Source: a virus. Taken from it: DNA of 21,638 bases. The notes under the pieces were generated by a model. It did not search any database, was not told where the DNA came from, and was given only the letters and a program-made list of their open reading frames with translations. A program made the position numbers and the translations under genes. This document shows positions 9,421-16,361 of the stretch, piece by piece; position 1 is the stretch's first letter, and every line of letters starts with the position of its first letter. Where the stretch lies: IMG/VR virus record IMGVR_UViG_3300031839_000295, positions 1 to 21,638 of that record; one strand, written 5' to 3'.

Positions 9421-12400
9421 ATGACAATAAGTACAACAACTATAAAAAATTCGTATAGCGGTAATGGTAGCACAACTGCGTTTGCCTACACATTTCCTAT
9501 TAATACAACATCTGAAATTACAGTAATTGAAAGATCTGCTACTGGTTCAGAAACAATAAAATCTGAAGGTACTGGATCAACAAACTATGGTATAGTTGAC
9601 AATGGAGCTTCTGGCGGAACAGTTACTATGGTTACGGCTCCAGCATCTGGCACAACTTTAGTTATTAGACGTAATACAGATCTTACACAAGAAACTGATT
9701 ATGTAGCAAACGATCCATTCCCAGCTGAAACGCATGAAGATGCTTTAGATAAAGCATTAATGCAATCACAAGAATTACAAGAACAATTAGATAGATCATT
9801 TAAAGTATCAAGAACTGCTACTATTACTACACCAGAATTTACAGAAGATGCTGCAACAAGAGCATCAAAAACTTTAGGTTTCGATAGCACGGGTAACGTA
9901 CTACAAACTGTCGCTGATTTCTTACCCGCTGGTGGAGATAGTGCAATGTTTCAATATTCAACAACAACTGCCGATGCCGATCCTGGTTCTGGAAAATTTA
10001 GATTAAACAACGCAACAATTTCTAGTGCAACTGAAATGTATATAGATGATTTAGAATTTAATGGTACAGATGTTTCAGCATGGGTACAGAGCTGGGATGA
10101 TGTTGCGGGTAACGATACTAATAGAGGAAGAATAAGAATTTCAAAAGCAAATACATTAGATACTTGGATGGTATTTAAAGTTACTGGTGCAATTACAGAT
10201 GCTACTGGTTATTCTAAAATAAGTTTAGTTTACATTGATAGTGCTGGTACTTTTGCAGATGATGATAAAGCATTTATTGCATTTGTATCATCTGGAGAAG
10301 ATGGAGCTATACCTGGCTACTTTTATAAATTCGATACTGGTACATCTGATGCTGATCCTGGAGCTGGAGAGATTGCTTTTAATCACGCAACTTATGCAAA
10401 TGTTACAGAAATATATATTGATGATGTTGATGCTAATGGTGCAGCAACTCAAACTGATACTGAAACTTGGGGATCATCAACTTCAACTATAAAAGGATTT
10501 ATTCACATTGTAGATATTAACGATAGATCTACATACGCAAGATTTAAAGTAACTGCTGCGGTAACAGACGCTTCTGGTTATAATAAAATTACAGTTGTTC
10601 ATCTTGCATCTAATAATACATTTTCAGCAGCCGATGAGCTGTCTGTTCATTTTACAAGAACAGGATTAAAAGGAGATACTGGATCACAAGGTATTCAAGG
10701 AAATACTGGAACTGCTGGTTTAGCAATGACTTTTAGTAATTCAACTTCTGATGCAGATCCAGGCGCAGGCAAAGTAGCTTTAAATAATGGAACGTTAAGT
10801 TCAGTTTCTATTTTATATGTAGATGATGCAGACGATGCTGGAACTGACATATCTGGTTTTGTTCAAAGTTGGGATGATGTATCAAACTCTGCTGCTAGAG
10901 GTATTATTCAAATAGTAAAAGAAGGAACACCAACAACTTTTGCAAATTATAAAGTAACTGGTGCTGTAACAGATGCAAGCGGATACACTAAAATTCCCGT
11001 AACTCATATAGTTTCAAATGGTTCTTTTTCAAATGCAGATGGTATTGGAGTTAATTTTATATATTCTGGTGCAGATGGTTCTGGAGATGTTTCAACAGAT
11101 GGTACACAAACATTAACTAATAAAACTCTAACATCGCCTAAAATTGGTACTTCTATTTTAGATACCAATGGTAATGAATTATTAAAACTTACTGCAACTG
11201 GTTCAGCAATTAATGAATTAACTTACGCAAATGCTGCTGCTGGCAATAATCCTACTTTTACAGCATCTGGTGGAGACACTAATATTGGTGTATCAATTTT
11301 ACCAAAAGGAAGCGGACAAGTTACAATAGATAATTTAACTTTTCCAGCAGCAGATGGTTCAGCAAATCAAATTTTAACAACTAATGGTTCTGGAGCTTTA
11401 TCTTTTGTAGATAACTCTGGTGGTACAGATTGGCAATCAGCAGTCAAAACTTCAAACTTTACAGCAGCAGCTGGAGAAGGTTATTTTGTAAATACTGCTG
11501 GTGGTGCTTTTGAAATTGATTTACCAGGTTCTCCTAGTGTAGGAGATGAAATTGAATTTGTTGATTTTACAAGAAATTTTGCAACAGCTAATCTTACATT
11601 AGATCAAGGGTCTTTAAAATTTCAAGGTTTTGCATCTCCAAAACCCGTTTATAGTACAGATGGTCAAAATATAAAAATAGTTTATTCTGGTTCAACGCAA
11701 GGTTGGATCCCATTAGTAGATGACGATGTAACTAATGAAACTCCACAAACATATTCAGTAGATTTTTTAGTAGTTGCTGGAGGAGGCGGTGGTGGACAAG
11801 ATGACGGAGGAGGCGGAGGTGCTGGTGGATACAGAACTTCTACTCAAGCAAGTCAGTCTGCTGGAAATACTATAACTGTTACAGTAGGAGATGGTGGAGC
11901 TAATCGGACAGATGGTAGTGATTCATCAGTTTCTGGTACTGGTATAACAACAATTACATCTACTGGTGGTGGTAAAGGTGGAGATGGTGGGCCAAATACT
12001 GCTGCAACAGGTGGGTCTGGTGGTGGTGGTGGAAATACTAATTCAAATCCAGGAGCTTCTGGAAACACTCCAAGTACTTCTCCAAGTCAAGGTAATGATG
12101 GTGCTGCTGGTCAAGCCTCTGCACCAAGAAACGGTGGCGGTGGCGGTGGTGCTGGAGAAGATGGAAATACAGATGGTGCTGCTCATGGTGGAGATGGATT
12201 ATCTTCTTCAATAACTGGTTCAGCAGTTACAAGAGCTGGTGGCGGTGGTGGTTCAACAAGAGTTGATGGAAACGCACGACCAGGCGGAGATGGTGGTGGA
12301 GGTAATGGTGGTTGTGATACCCCACAAGTTACAGCTACAGCTGGAACTGCAAATACTGGTGGTGGAGGCGGAGGAGGTGCTGGAAATACTCCTCAACAAG

Positions 12401-12546
12401 GTGGTGCTGGTGGAAAAGGTGTGGTTATTGTTAGTATGCCAGACGCAAATTACTCTGGAACAACATCTGGATCTCCAACAGTTGCTACAGGAGTTTCTGG
12501 AAAAACAGTTTTAACATTTACAGGAAGTGGGAGTTACGTATCATAA
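9421..12546 (+). CDS. Tail fibre protein with T7 gp17-like N-terminus and glycine-rich tip
   Basis: This 1041-residue protein is modular. Residues 1-125 resemble the T7 gp17 N-terminal attachment domain (NSYSGNGSTTAFAYTFP..., ending in helical EDALDKALMQSQELQEQLDRS). Residues about 180-548 hold three tandem repeats of about 125-133 residues, with a collagen-like G-x-y run (GLKGDTGSQGIQGNTGTAG) between copies 2 and 3. A TLTNKTLTSPKI segment common in marine fibres follows near residue 560. A beta-rich stem leads to DFLVVAGGGGGG, and residues about 785-1004 are extremely glycine-rich, ending GGKGVVIVSMP, then a short beta tail. It should bind the host surface. Its start has no strong ribosome-binding site (AAAG 9 bases upstream), and TAATG couples it to the next gene. 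Confidence 0.88.
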   Translation: MTISTTTIKNSYSGNGSTTAFAYTFPINTTSEITVIERSATGSETIKSEGTGSTNYGIVDNGASGGTVTMVTAPASGTTLVIRRNTDLTQETDYVANDPFPAETHEDALDKALMQSQELQEQLDRSFKVSRTATITTPEFTEDAATRASKTLGFDSTGNVLQTVADFLPAGGDSAMFQYSTTTADADPGSGKFRLNNATISSATEMYIDDLEFNGTDVSAWVQSWDDVAGNDTNRGRIRISKANTLDTWMVFKVTGAITDATGYSKISLVYIDSAGTFADDDKAFIAFVSSGEDGAIPGYFYKFDTGTSDADPGAGEIAFNHATYANVTEIYIDDVDANGAATQTDTETWGSSTSTIKGFIHIVDINDRSTYARFKVTAAVTDASGYNKITVVHLASNNTFSAADELSVHFTRTGLKGDTGSQGIQGNTGTAGLAMTFSNSTSDADPGAGKVALNNGTLSSVSILYVDDADDAGTDISGFVQSWDDVSNSAARGIIQIVKEGTPTTFANYKVTGAVTDASGYTKIPVTHIVSNGSFSNADGIGVNFIYSGADGSGDVSTDGTQTLTNKTLTSPKIGTSILDTNGNELLKLTATGSAINELTYANAAAGNNPTFTASGGDTNIGVSILPKGSGQVTIDNLTFPAADGSANQILTTNGSGALSFVDNSGGTDWQSAVKTSNFTAAAGEGYFVNTAGGAFEIDLPGSPSVGDEIEFVDFTRNFATANLTLDQGSLKFQGFASPKPVYSTDGQNIKIVYSGSTQGWIPLVDDDVTNETPQTYSVDFLVVAGGGGGGQDDGGGGGAGGYRTSTQASQSAGNTITVTVGDGGANRTDGSDSSVSGTGITTITSTGGGKGGDGGPNTAATGGSGGGGGNTNSNPGASGNTPSTSPSQGNDGAAGQASAPRNGGGGGGAGEDGNTDGAAHGGDGLSSSITGSAVTRAGGGGGSTRVDGNARPGGDGGGGNGGCDTPQVTATAGTANTGGGGGGGAGNTPQQGGAGGKGVVIVSMPDANYSGTTSGSPTVATGVSGKTVLTFTGSGSYVS
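9961..11090 (+). repeat. Three tandem ~125-133-residue repeats in the tail fibre
   Basis: Copies begin near 9967, 10348 and 10747, each with (S/A)DADPG(A/S)G(K/E)xxxN followed by (M/I/L)Y(I/V)DD, a WDDV or equivalent, a RG-I-I segment, a V(T/A)G-ATDA-GY-K segment and a V-(I/L)-S-FxxxD segment. The DNA has diverged more than the protein, so these are old, selected domain duplications and not recent slippage. Confidence 0.85.
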
Positions 12547-12935
12547 TGGCTAGTTTTGCAAAAATAGGATTAAATAATAAAGTGATTGAAGTTCAATCAG
12601 TAGTTAATGAAGTTTTACATGATAGTAATGGTGTAGAACAAGAAAGCATTGGAATTGATTTTTTAAATAAATTAACTAGTTGGTCTATTTGGAAACAAAC
12701 ATCTTATAATACTCATGGTGGAGTTCACGATAATGGTGGCACACCATTTAGAAAAAATCATGCTGGTATAGGTTACACTTATGATGAAGATAGAGATGCT
12801 TTTATACCACCTAAACCTTATACATCTTGGACACTTAATGAAGAAACTTGTTTATGGGAAGCACCTAGCGAAAAACCCAATGATGGCAATTCTTATATAT
12901 GGAATGAAGAAAATCAAACTTGGGATCAAATATAA
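12546..12935 (+). CDS. Conserved small marine-phage protein, Trp-rich, function unknown
   Basis: This 129-residue protein starts MASFAKIGLNNKVIEV and contains FRKNHAGIGYTYDEDRDAFIPPKPYTSW and repeated W-containing turns (TCLWEAP, SYIWNEE, QTWDQI). I recognise this pattern from hypothetical proteins near tail genes of marine myoviruses and podoviruses, where it is abundant. The role is unknown; the position directly after the fibre, coupled to it by TAATG, suggests a tail-associated or fibre-assembly protein. No signal peptide or membrane segment is seen. Confidence 0.75.
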   Translation: MASFAKIGLNNKVIEVQSVVNEVLHDSNGVEQESIGIDFLNKLTSWSIWKQTSYNTHGGVHDNGGTPFRKNHAGIGYTYDEDRDAFIPPKPYTSWTLNEETCLWEAPSEKPNDGNSYIWNEENQTWDQI

Positions 12936-12938
12936 TAA

Positions 12939-12956
12939 ATACTAAATTTTTAGTAT
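12939..12956 (+). promoter_or_regulatory. Perfect palindrome covering the oxygenase start codon
   Basis: ATACTAAA (12939-12946), TT, TTTAGTAT (12949-12956) is an 18-base perfect inverted repeat. The A and T of the ATG at 12955 lie inside its right arm, and no Shine-Dalgarno is visible upstream. In RNA the hairpin would bury the start codon; as DNA it could be an operator. AT-rich context makes chance possible. Confidence 0.35.
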
Positions 12957-13539
12957 GAAAAAAACAAAAATTAATAATCCATCTTGGAATTTGTATTTAG
13001 ATAAAGTTTATACTTATGCCTATATGGAAAAAGTATTTACTAAAGAAGAATGTAAATTAATAATTAATTCTGCAAAAAAAAAAGGTTTAGTTAAAGGAAT
13101 TACAACAGGCAAAACTGATGCCAGATTAAGTAAAATTTGTTGGTTATATAGTGATGAAAATTTAGAATGGGTATTTAGAAAAATTACAGATGTTGTTTTA
13201 AATCTTAATAGTAGGTTTTTTAATTTTGATATTTTTGGTTTAAATGAGGGTTTACAATTTACAAATTACAAAGCACCATCAGATAATTATAGAAAGCATA
13301 TTGATAGATCATTAGATATTGTAGTAAGAAAATTATCTTTATCAATTCAACTTACTGATCCCAAAGAATATGAGGGTGGAGAACTAATTTTATACGAAGA
13401 TGAAAAAGGCACACCAATGAAAAAAGAACAAGGTACATTAGTATTATTTCCATCTTATATGTTACATGAAGTTAAGCCTGTAACAAAAGGAGAAAGAAAT
13501 TCATTAGTTTCTTGGGTAACAGGAAAACAATTTAAGTAA
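12955..13539 (+). CDS. 2-oxoglutarate/Fe(II)-dependent oxygenase (prolyl-hydroxylase type)
   Basis: This 194-residue protein has the full metal and cosubstrate set of the double-stranded beta-helix 2OG-Fe(II) oxygenases: H115-I-D117, distal H171 (YMLHEV), and R181 ten residues later (ERNSLVSW) for the 2-oxoglutarate carboxylate. Other family marks are VFTKEEC near residue 28, EGGEL (140-144) and the GTLVLFPS strand (160-167). The layout resembles the short PiuC/P4H-type enzymes carried by marine phages. Substrate unknown; hydroxylation of a virion or host protein, or a role in nucleic-acid modification, is possible. It is separated from the previous gene by a palindrome and has no clear ribosome-binding site. 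Confidence 0.85.
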   Translation: MKKTKINNPSWNLYLDKVYTYAYMEKVFTKEECKLIINSAKKKGLVKGITTGKTDARLSKICWLYSDENLEWVFRKITDVVLNLNSRFFNFDIFGLNEGLQFTNYKAPSDNYRKHIDRSLDIVVRKLSLSIQLTDPKEYEGGELILYEDEKGTPMKKEQGTLVLFPSYMLHEVKPVTKGERNSLVSWVTGKQFK

Positions 13540-13572
13540 TTATTTTAAATAAAAAAATTACAAAATTAATAA

Positions 13573-13785
13573 ATGAAATTTATATTAGTAATATATGTAT
13601 GCTCTTTTTTAGAAAATACTTGCAAAGATCCAGTAGAATTAAATTTACAATTTAATACTTGGAAAGAATGCGCAATGGCTGCGTTAGATACCAGCCAAAA
13701 ATATTTAGATTTAGAAGATGAAAAAACTATAAACAAATATCGTCTTGCAACTAAATTTAGTTGTGAAGCAATACAGGAAACGTGA
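13573..13785 (+). CDS. Small Cys-containing, possibly exported protein, function unknown
   Basis: This 70-residue protein has a short hydrophobic N-terminus (MKFILVIYVCSFL) and four cysteines (C10, C17, C33, C64), with the pattern FNTWKECAMAA and ATKFSCEAIQET. I recognise similar short proteins from marine phage genomes without a known role. The hydrophobic start is too short to be sure of a signal peptide or anchor. Its stop overlaps the next ATG (TGATG at 13783-13787), tying it to the lysis-region operon. Confidence 0.6.
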   Translation: MKFILVIYVCSFLENTCKDPVELNLQFNTWKECAMAALDTSQKYLDLEDEKTINKYRLATKFSCEAIQET

Positions 13786-14018
13786 TGGCAAAAAAGAAAT
13801 CTCAACACTCAAACGTACAGGATCATAATGGTATAAGAATATCCTACCATGAAAAGGTTTGCGCAGAACGAATGAAAACTTTGTTCAAAGCAATCGATGA
13901 AATGCGAGTAGATATTAAATCATTAAAATCTGACATGAATAGAGGTAAAGGAGCTGCTACTATAATAATACTCATAGGTGGTTTACTTGGCTCAATCTTC
14001 TACTACTTTACGAAATAG
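13785..14018 (+). CDS. Small C-terminal-anchored membrane protein (XhlA/holin-like candidate)
   Basis: This 77-residue protein has a basic N-terminus, a YHEKVCAERMKTLFKAIDEMRVDIKSLK helical/coil region (21-48) and one transmembrane segment at about 57-75 (GAATIIILIGGLLGSIFYYF), followed by TK. This architecture resembles haemolysin XhlA-type small phage membrane proteins found next to lysis genes. I chose ATG at 13785 over GTG at 13782 because it has AGGA seven bases upstream and the usual stop-start overlap. It could be a holin accessory or a membrane-anchored regulator; the 3-TM-like protein at 14706 is the better main holin candidate. Confidence 0.6.
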   Translation: MAKKKSQHSNVQDHNGIRISYHEKVCAERMKTLFKAIDEMRVDIKSLKSDMNRGKGAATIIILIGGLLGSIFYYFTK

Positions 14019-14280
14019 AATAACCAACGCTAAAGGTTTATCAAACGAACTACTAGCTGCTGCAAAGTTTGCCAAGGATCCAAACTTAATAGTCTTTACA
14101 CCCATTGGTGCGGGGCCAGTAGATATATTAGTTCTTAACATAAAGACGGGGGAGTACACGGCTTATGATGTCAAAACAAGAAACTACCGCAAGAATGGTT
14201 ACAAAATTGCTAGAGCAAGAACTGGCGAGCAAAAAAGATTAGGTGTCAAAATTATTAATTTTGATCCAGAAAGTAAATGA
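13987..14280 (+). CDS. PD-(D/E)XK nuclease-like small protein
   Basis: A 97-residue protein (100 if GTG at 13978 is used). The conserved block reads NELLAAAKFAKDP-LIVFTPIGAGPVDILVLN--TG-YTAYDVKTRN. Glu in NELL, Asp in GPVDIL and the D-V-K of YDVKT are placed as in the PD-(D/E)XK nuclease core (E...D...DxK), with a basic tail segment (RKNGYKIARARTGEQKRLGVK). I recognise the GPVDVL...YDVKT pattern from small marine phage proteins; a DNA-end or resolvase-like role is plausible but unproven. TTG at 13987 is preferred because AGGTGG sits five bases upstream. It overlaps the preceding gene by more than 30 bases and its G+C and codon use are higher than most of the window. Confidence 0.6.
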   Translation: MAQSSTTLRNRITNAKGLSNELLAAAKFAKDPNLIVFTPIGAGPVDILVLNIKTGEYTAYDVKTRNYRKNGYKIARARTGEQKRLGVKIINFDPESK

Positions 14281-14283
14281 AAC

Positions 14284-14709
14284 ATGGAAGAAGTTAAATC
14301 ACGAATTAAGGAACACGAAGGGTTTAGGGATACTGTGTACTCCGATAGCCTGGGTTTCGCTACAATTGGCTATGGCCATCTGGTTCTACCTACCGATGAC
14401 TTTGTTGAAGGTGTGGCGTATCCTAAAGAGCAGCTTGAAACTGTTTTTGACAATGACTTTGAAATTGCTCTCACATCTGCTGAAGAACTTTTGGAAGAAA
14501 TAGAAGTGCCAGAAACTATTAAAGGTGTCATTTGTGAAATGTGTTTTCAGTTAGGCAAGCCTCGTACTATGAAATTTAAGAAGATGTGGGAAGGTTTAGA
14601 AGCTGGAGATTATAATAAAGCAGCTGATGAAATGATTGATAGTGCTTGGCACAAGCAAACTACGTCAAGATGTGAAAGCCTGGCGGAGCTAGTTAGGAGC
14701 TGTGCATGA
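14284..14709 (+). CDS. Endolysin, T4-type lysozyme (GH24)
   Basis: A 141-residue lysozyme. The T4 catalytic triad is present at exact spacing: E12 (EHEGF), D21 (SDSLG) and T27 (FATIGYGH). Later parts of the fold are seen as EVPETIKGVICEMCFQLG and SAWHKQTTSRCESLAELVRS. It should cleave the glycan strands of peptidoglycan at the end of infection. There is no signal peptide, so it needs a holin; a membrane protein with holin-like topology follows with an ATGA overlap. It is shorter than T4 lysozyme (164). Leucine codons CTG, CTT and CTC are common here while neighbours use mostly TTA, suggesting a different recent history. Confidence 0.93.
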   Translation: MEEVKSRIKEHEGFRDTVYSDSLGFATIGYGHLVLPTDDFVEGVAYPKEQLETVFDNDFEIALTSAEELLEEIEVPETIKGVICEMCFQLGKPRTMKFKKMWEGLEAGDYNKAADEMIDSAWHKQTTSRCESLAELVRSCA

Positions 14710-15074
14710 TACAATTTTTAAGCATACTAAAAAACCCATTAACTAAAATGGTGTTTAATAAAGCAACAGAACATTTTAAACACAAAGCAGAAAAGGTAAA
14801 AGTAATTAGAGCTGCTGAAATAGAGGCAGCAAAAGACGTAGATATAACTAGAATTAAAAGTCAAAACAATACGATCAAGGATGAAGTATTAATGTTTTGG
14901 CTAATTGGAATGCTTACTACTGGCTGGTTTCCAGCTACTAGAGAAAACTTTAGAGAGTGGGTAGCAATCATAAATGATCTACCAGACAGCGTTTGGTATT
15001 TAGTTATCATAGTTTTTACAGCTAGCTTTGGATCTAAAGTTTCTGACAAATTAATGAATAGGAAGAAGAAATGA
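14706..15074 (+). CDS. Holin candidate, GTA/3TM-holin-like
   Basis: This 122-residue protein has an amphipathic charged N-terminus (AEKVKVIRAAEIEAAKDVDITRIKSQ), then KDEVLMFWLIGMLTTGWFP (about 58-76) and LPDSVWYLVIIVFTASFGSKV (about 92-111), and a basic end (NRKKK). The DE-hydrophobic-FP spacing and the WY...FG segment resemble holins of the gene-transfer-agent 3TM type. Two strong membrane spans are visible, with a third weaker (FREWVAIIND). It directly follows, and overlaps, the lysozyme gene, which supports a role in releasing lysozyme. Confidence 0.68.
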   Translation: MIQFLSILKNPLTKMVFNKATEHFKHKAEKVKVIRAAEIEAAKDVDITRIKSQNNTIKDEVLMFWLIGMLTTGWFPATRENFREWVAIINDLPDSVWYLVIIVFTASFGSKVSDKLMNRKKK

Positions 15075-15358
15075 CAATAACTAAATCAGATTTTGATCCG
15101 CATTGTTTTGGCGGACAGTATCAAGATCCACCAGATACATTACACTTTCAATTTGAAGGTGTTAGATGCGATAACTATGTCTATCGTTATGTTTTAGTAG
15201 ATAAAATTAGACCGAATAAAATAGATGCTAGAAGTAAAAAAACAGAAGAAGAAGTAGGTAAGTCTGGCAATGAGATAGCTCAAAGTTATTTACCTTTAGT
15301 TTTAACAGAAGAAACAAAACCAAGTTTAGTAAATAGAATTAAAAAGATTTTGTTCTAA
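15071..15358 (+). CDS. Hypothetical 95-residue protein
   Basis: The protein starts MTITKSDFDPHCFGGQYQDPPDTLHFQFEG and ends in a basic helix (SLVNRIKKILF). It has two cysteines (C12, C33) and no membrane segment or recognised domain. ATG at 15071 overlaps the holin stop as ATGA and the stop overlaps the next gene as TAATG, so it is translated within the lysis-region run. The tail could be a membrane-surface amphipathic helix. I do not recognise a family. Confidence 0.6.
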   Translation: MTITKSDFDPHCFGGQYQDPPDTLHFQFEGVRCDNYVYRYVLVDKIRPNKIDARSKKTEEEVGKSGNEIAQSYLPLVLTEETKPSLVNRIKKILF

Positions 15359-15492
15359 TGGCTAAACAGAAGTTTACTCACTTTGTACCAAGGGATAAAC
15401 CAAAGAAACGGCCAGGCGTACATAAAAAATCATTAAATAAATCAGAAAAATTACAGAAGAAACTTACAAGATATAAAGGCGGTGGAAGATGA
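15358..15492 (+). CDS. Very small basic conserved protein (44 residues)
   Basis: Short CDS with an ATG that overlaps the previous stop by one base. The protein is very basic (starts MAKQKFTHFVPRDKPKKRPGV, ends YKGGGR), with about 16 Lys/Arg. The HFVPRDKPKKRPGVHKKS pattern is one I recognise as a recurring tiny protein in marine T7-like phages. Strong charge suggests nucleic-acid binding, but the function is unknown. Its stop overlaps the ATG of the next tiny CDS. Confidence 0.65.
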   Translation: MAKQKFTHFVPRDKPKKRPGVHKKSLNKSEKLQKKLTRYKGGGR

Positions 15493-15563
15493 TTAAAAAA
15501 TTTATTAAATGGTTGTTTGCACCACGATGCAAATGTGGAGCAAAAAAAAATGAAATGGATTAA
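15489..15563 (+). CDS. Microprotein with amphipathic start and CxC motif (24 residues)
   Basis: ATG overlaps the previous stop as ATGA. The product is MIKKFIKWLFAPRCKCGAKK followed by NEMD: a hydrophobic/basic helix, then C-K-C-G. It overlaps the next gene's start by 14 bases and carries that gene's GGAG ribosome-binding site. It may be a real micro-gene or a leader that couples translation; evidence is coding-style and tight overlap only. Confidence 0.4.
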   Translation: MIKKFIKWLFAPRCKCGAKKNEMD

Positions 15564-16176
15564 AGGATTTGTATATACCTTTTTAGCTATTCTTTGGCTT
15601 ATTTTAATATTAAGTACAGCTGCATTTGCTGTTACACAAACAAATACAAGTGGTTCTAACACGAACATAAGTGGAGCATATACTGGAGGGTCAACAACTT
15701 ACGAAAGTGGATCTTCTTCATCTAGTACAACCACAAACAGCACAACATCTAATATGAAATCAGCTCCATATACATCTGCTGCGCCATCTTTAGGTTCAAT
15801 GAATAATTGCGCATTAGCTTTATCTGCTGGAGTGCAAAACTTTTCAATAGGTGTATCAGCTGGCAGACATTATATAGATCCCGTTTGTCAAACAATTAAT
15901 TTATCTAAAGCTCTGCATGGTATGGGTATGAAGGTTGCAGCAATAAGTGTGTTGTGTGGTAATCCAGAAATATTTCATGCAATGAGTGCAGCGTTTGCAA
16001 ATACTCCGTGTCCGATTGAAGGCAAGATTGGTGCAGAGGCAACTAAAATATTATTTGAAAAATATAATGGCAAGATGCCAACCTACGAACAGTACTTAAA
16101 ACTAGAATTAAAAAAGATAAAAGTTCAAAAATCTAAAATTAAAATAGAAAAAATAAAACCTACAAAAGTTCACTAA
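15550..16176 (+). CDS. Exported Ser/Thr-rich protein, function unknown
   Basis: This 208-residue protein has a clear signal peptide: MKWIKGF, a hydrophobic core (VYTFLAILWLILILSTA) and a likely cut after AFA at residue 27. Mature residues 28-85 are Thr/Ser/Asn-rich and probably flexible. Residues 88-165 look folded (NNCALALSAGVQNFSIGVSAGRHYIDPVC, MGMKVAAISVLCGNP, ANTPCPIEGKIG), with four Cys that could pair in the periplasm. The C-terminus is a Lys-rich helix. I chose ATG at 15550 because GGAG lies nine bases upstream and the signal peptide starts there; an upstream in-frame TTG is less likely. No family recognised. Confidence 0.7.
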   Translation: MKWIKGFVYTFLAILWLILILSTAAFAVTQTNTSGSNTNISGAYTGGSTTYESGSSSSSTTTNSTTSNMKSAPYTSAAPSLGSMNNCALALSAGVQNFSIGVSAGRHYIDPVCQTINLSKALHGMGMKVAAISVLCGNPEIFHAMSAAFANTPCPIEGKIGAEATKILFEKYNGKMPTYEQYLKLELKKIKVQKSKIKIEKIKPTKVH

Positions 16177-16361
16177 TGACTAGAAAAACTAACACAATAT
16201 TAATTGGATTGTTAGGAACTATTCTTATGGGTTTAGCAACTTGGGTTGTAATTACACTTGTTGAAATACAAGTAATTGTAATGATGTTGCAACAAGAGCT
16301 AATGGATTTAGATAAAGTTATAGGCAGAATTTATCATCACATGGATAGGTTAGCACAATGA
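16176..16361 (+). CDS. Small single-span membrane protein
   Basis: This 61-residue protein has a basic start (MTRKTN), one transmembrane segment at about 7-30 (TILIGLLGTILMGLATWVVITLV), then a helical segment (MMLQQELMDLDKVIGRIYHHMDRL) able to form a coiled coil. TAATG coupling upstream and a four-base ATGA overlap downstream. It resembles the membrane-helix-plus-coil layout of small spanin or membrane-scaffold proteins but is short for an i-spanin. No family recognised. Confidence 0.6.
   Translation: MTRKTNTILIGLLGTILMGLATWVVITLVEIQVIVMMLQQELMDLDKVIGRIYHHMDRLAQ

Noticed and set aside
11853-12514. Open frames in other frames and on the - strand over the glycine-rich fibre end (Pro-rich or Val/Leu-rich products)
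   Set aside because: They are by-products of GGN-rich repeats in the fibre gene, with no ribosome-binding sites and no plausible protein.
13573-13808. - strand open frame opposite the small Cys protein
   Set aside because: Antisense to a gene that is tightly coupled to its neighbour; no ribosome-binding site and no recognisable product.
15517-15549. TTG start giving an 11-residue longer exported protein
   Set aside because: The ATG at 15550 has a GGAG nine bases upstream and begins a clean signal peptide; the upstream part is read by a micro-ORF in another frame.
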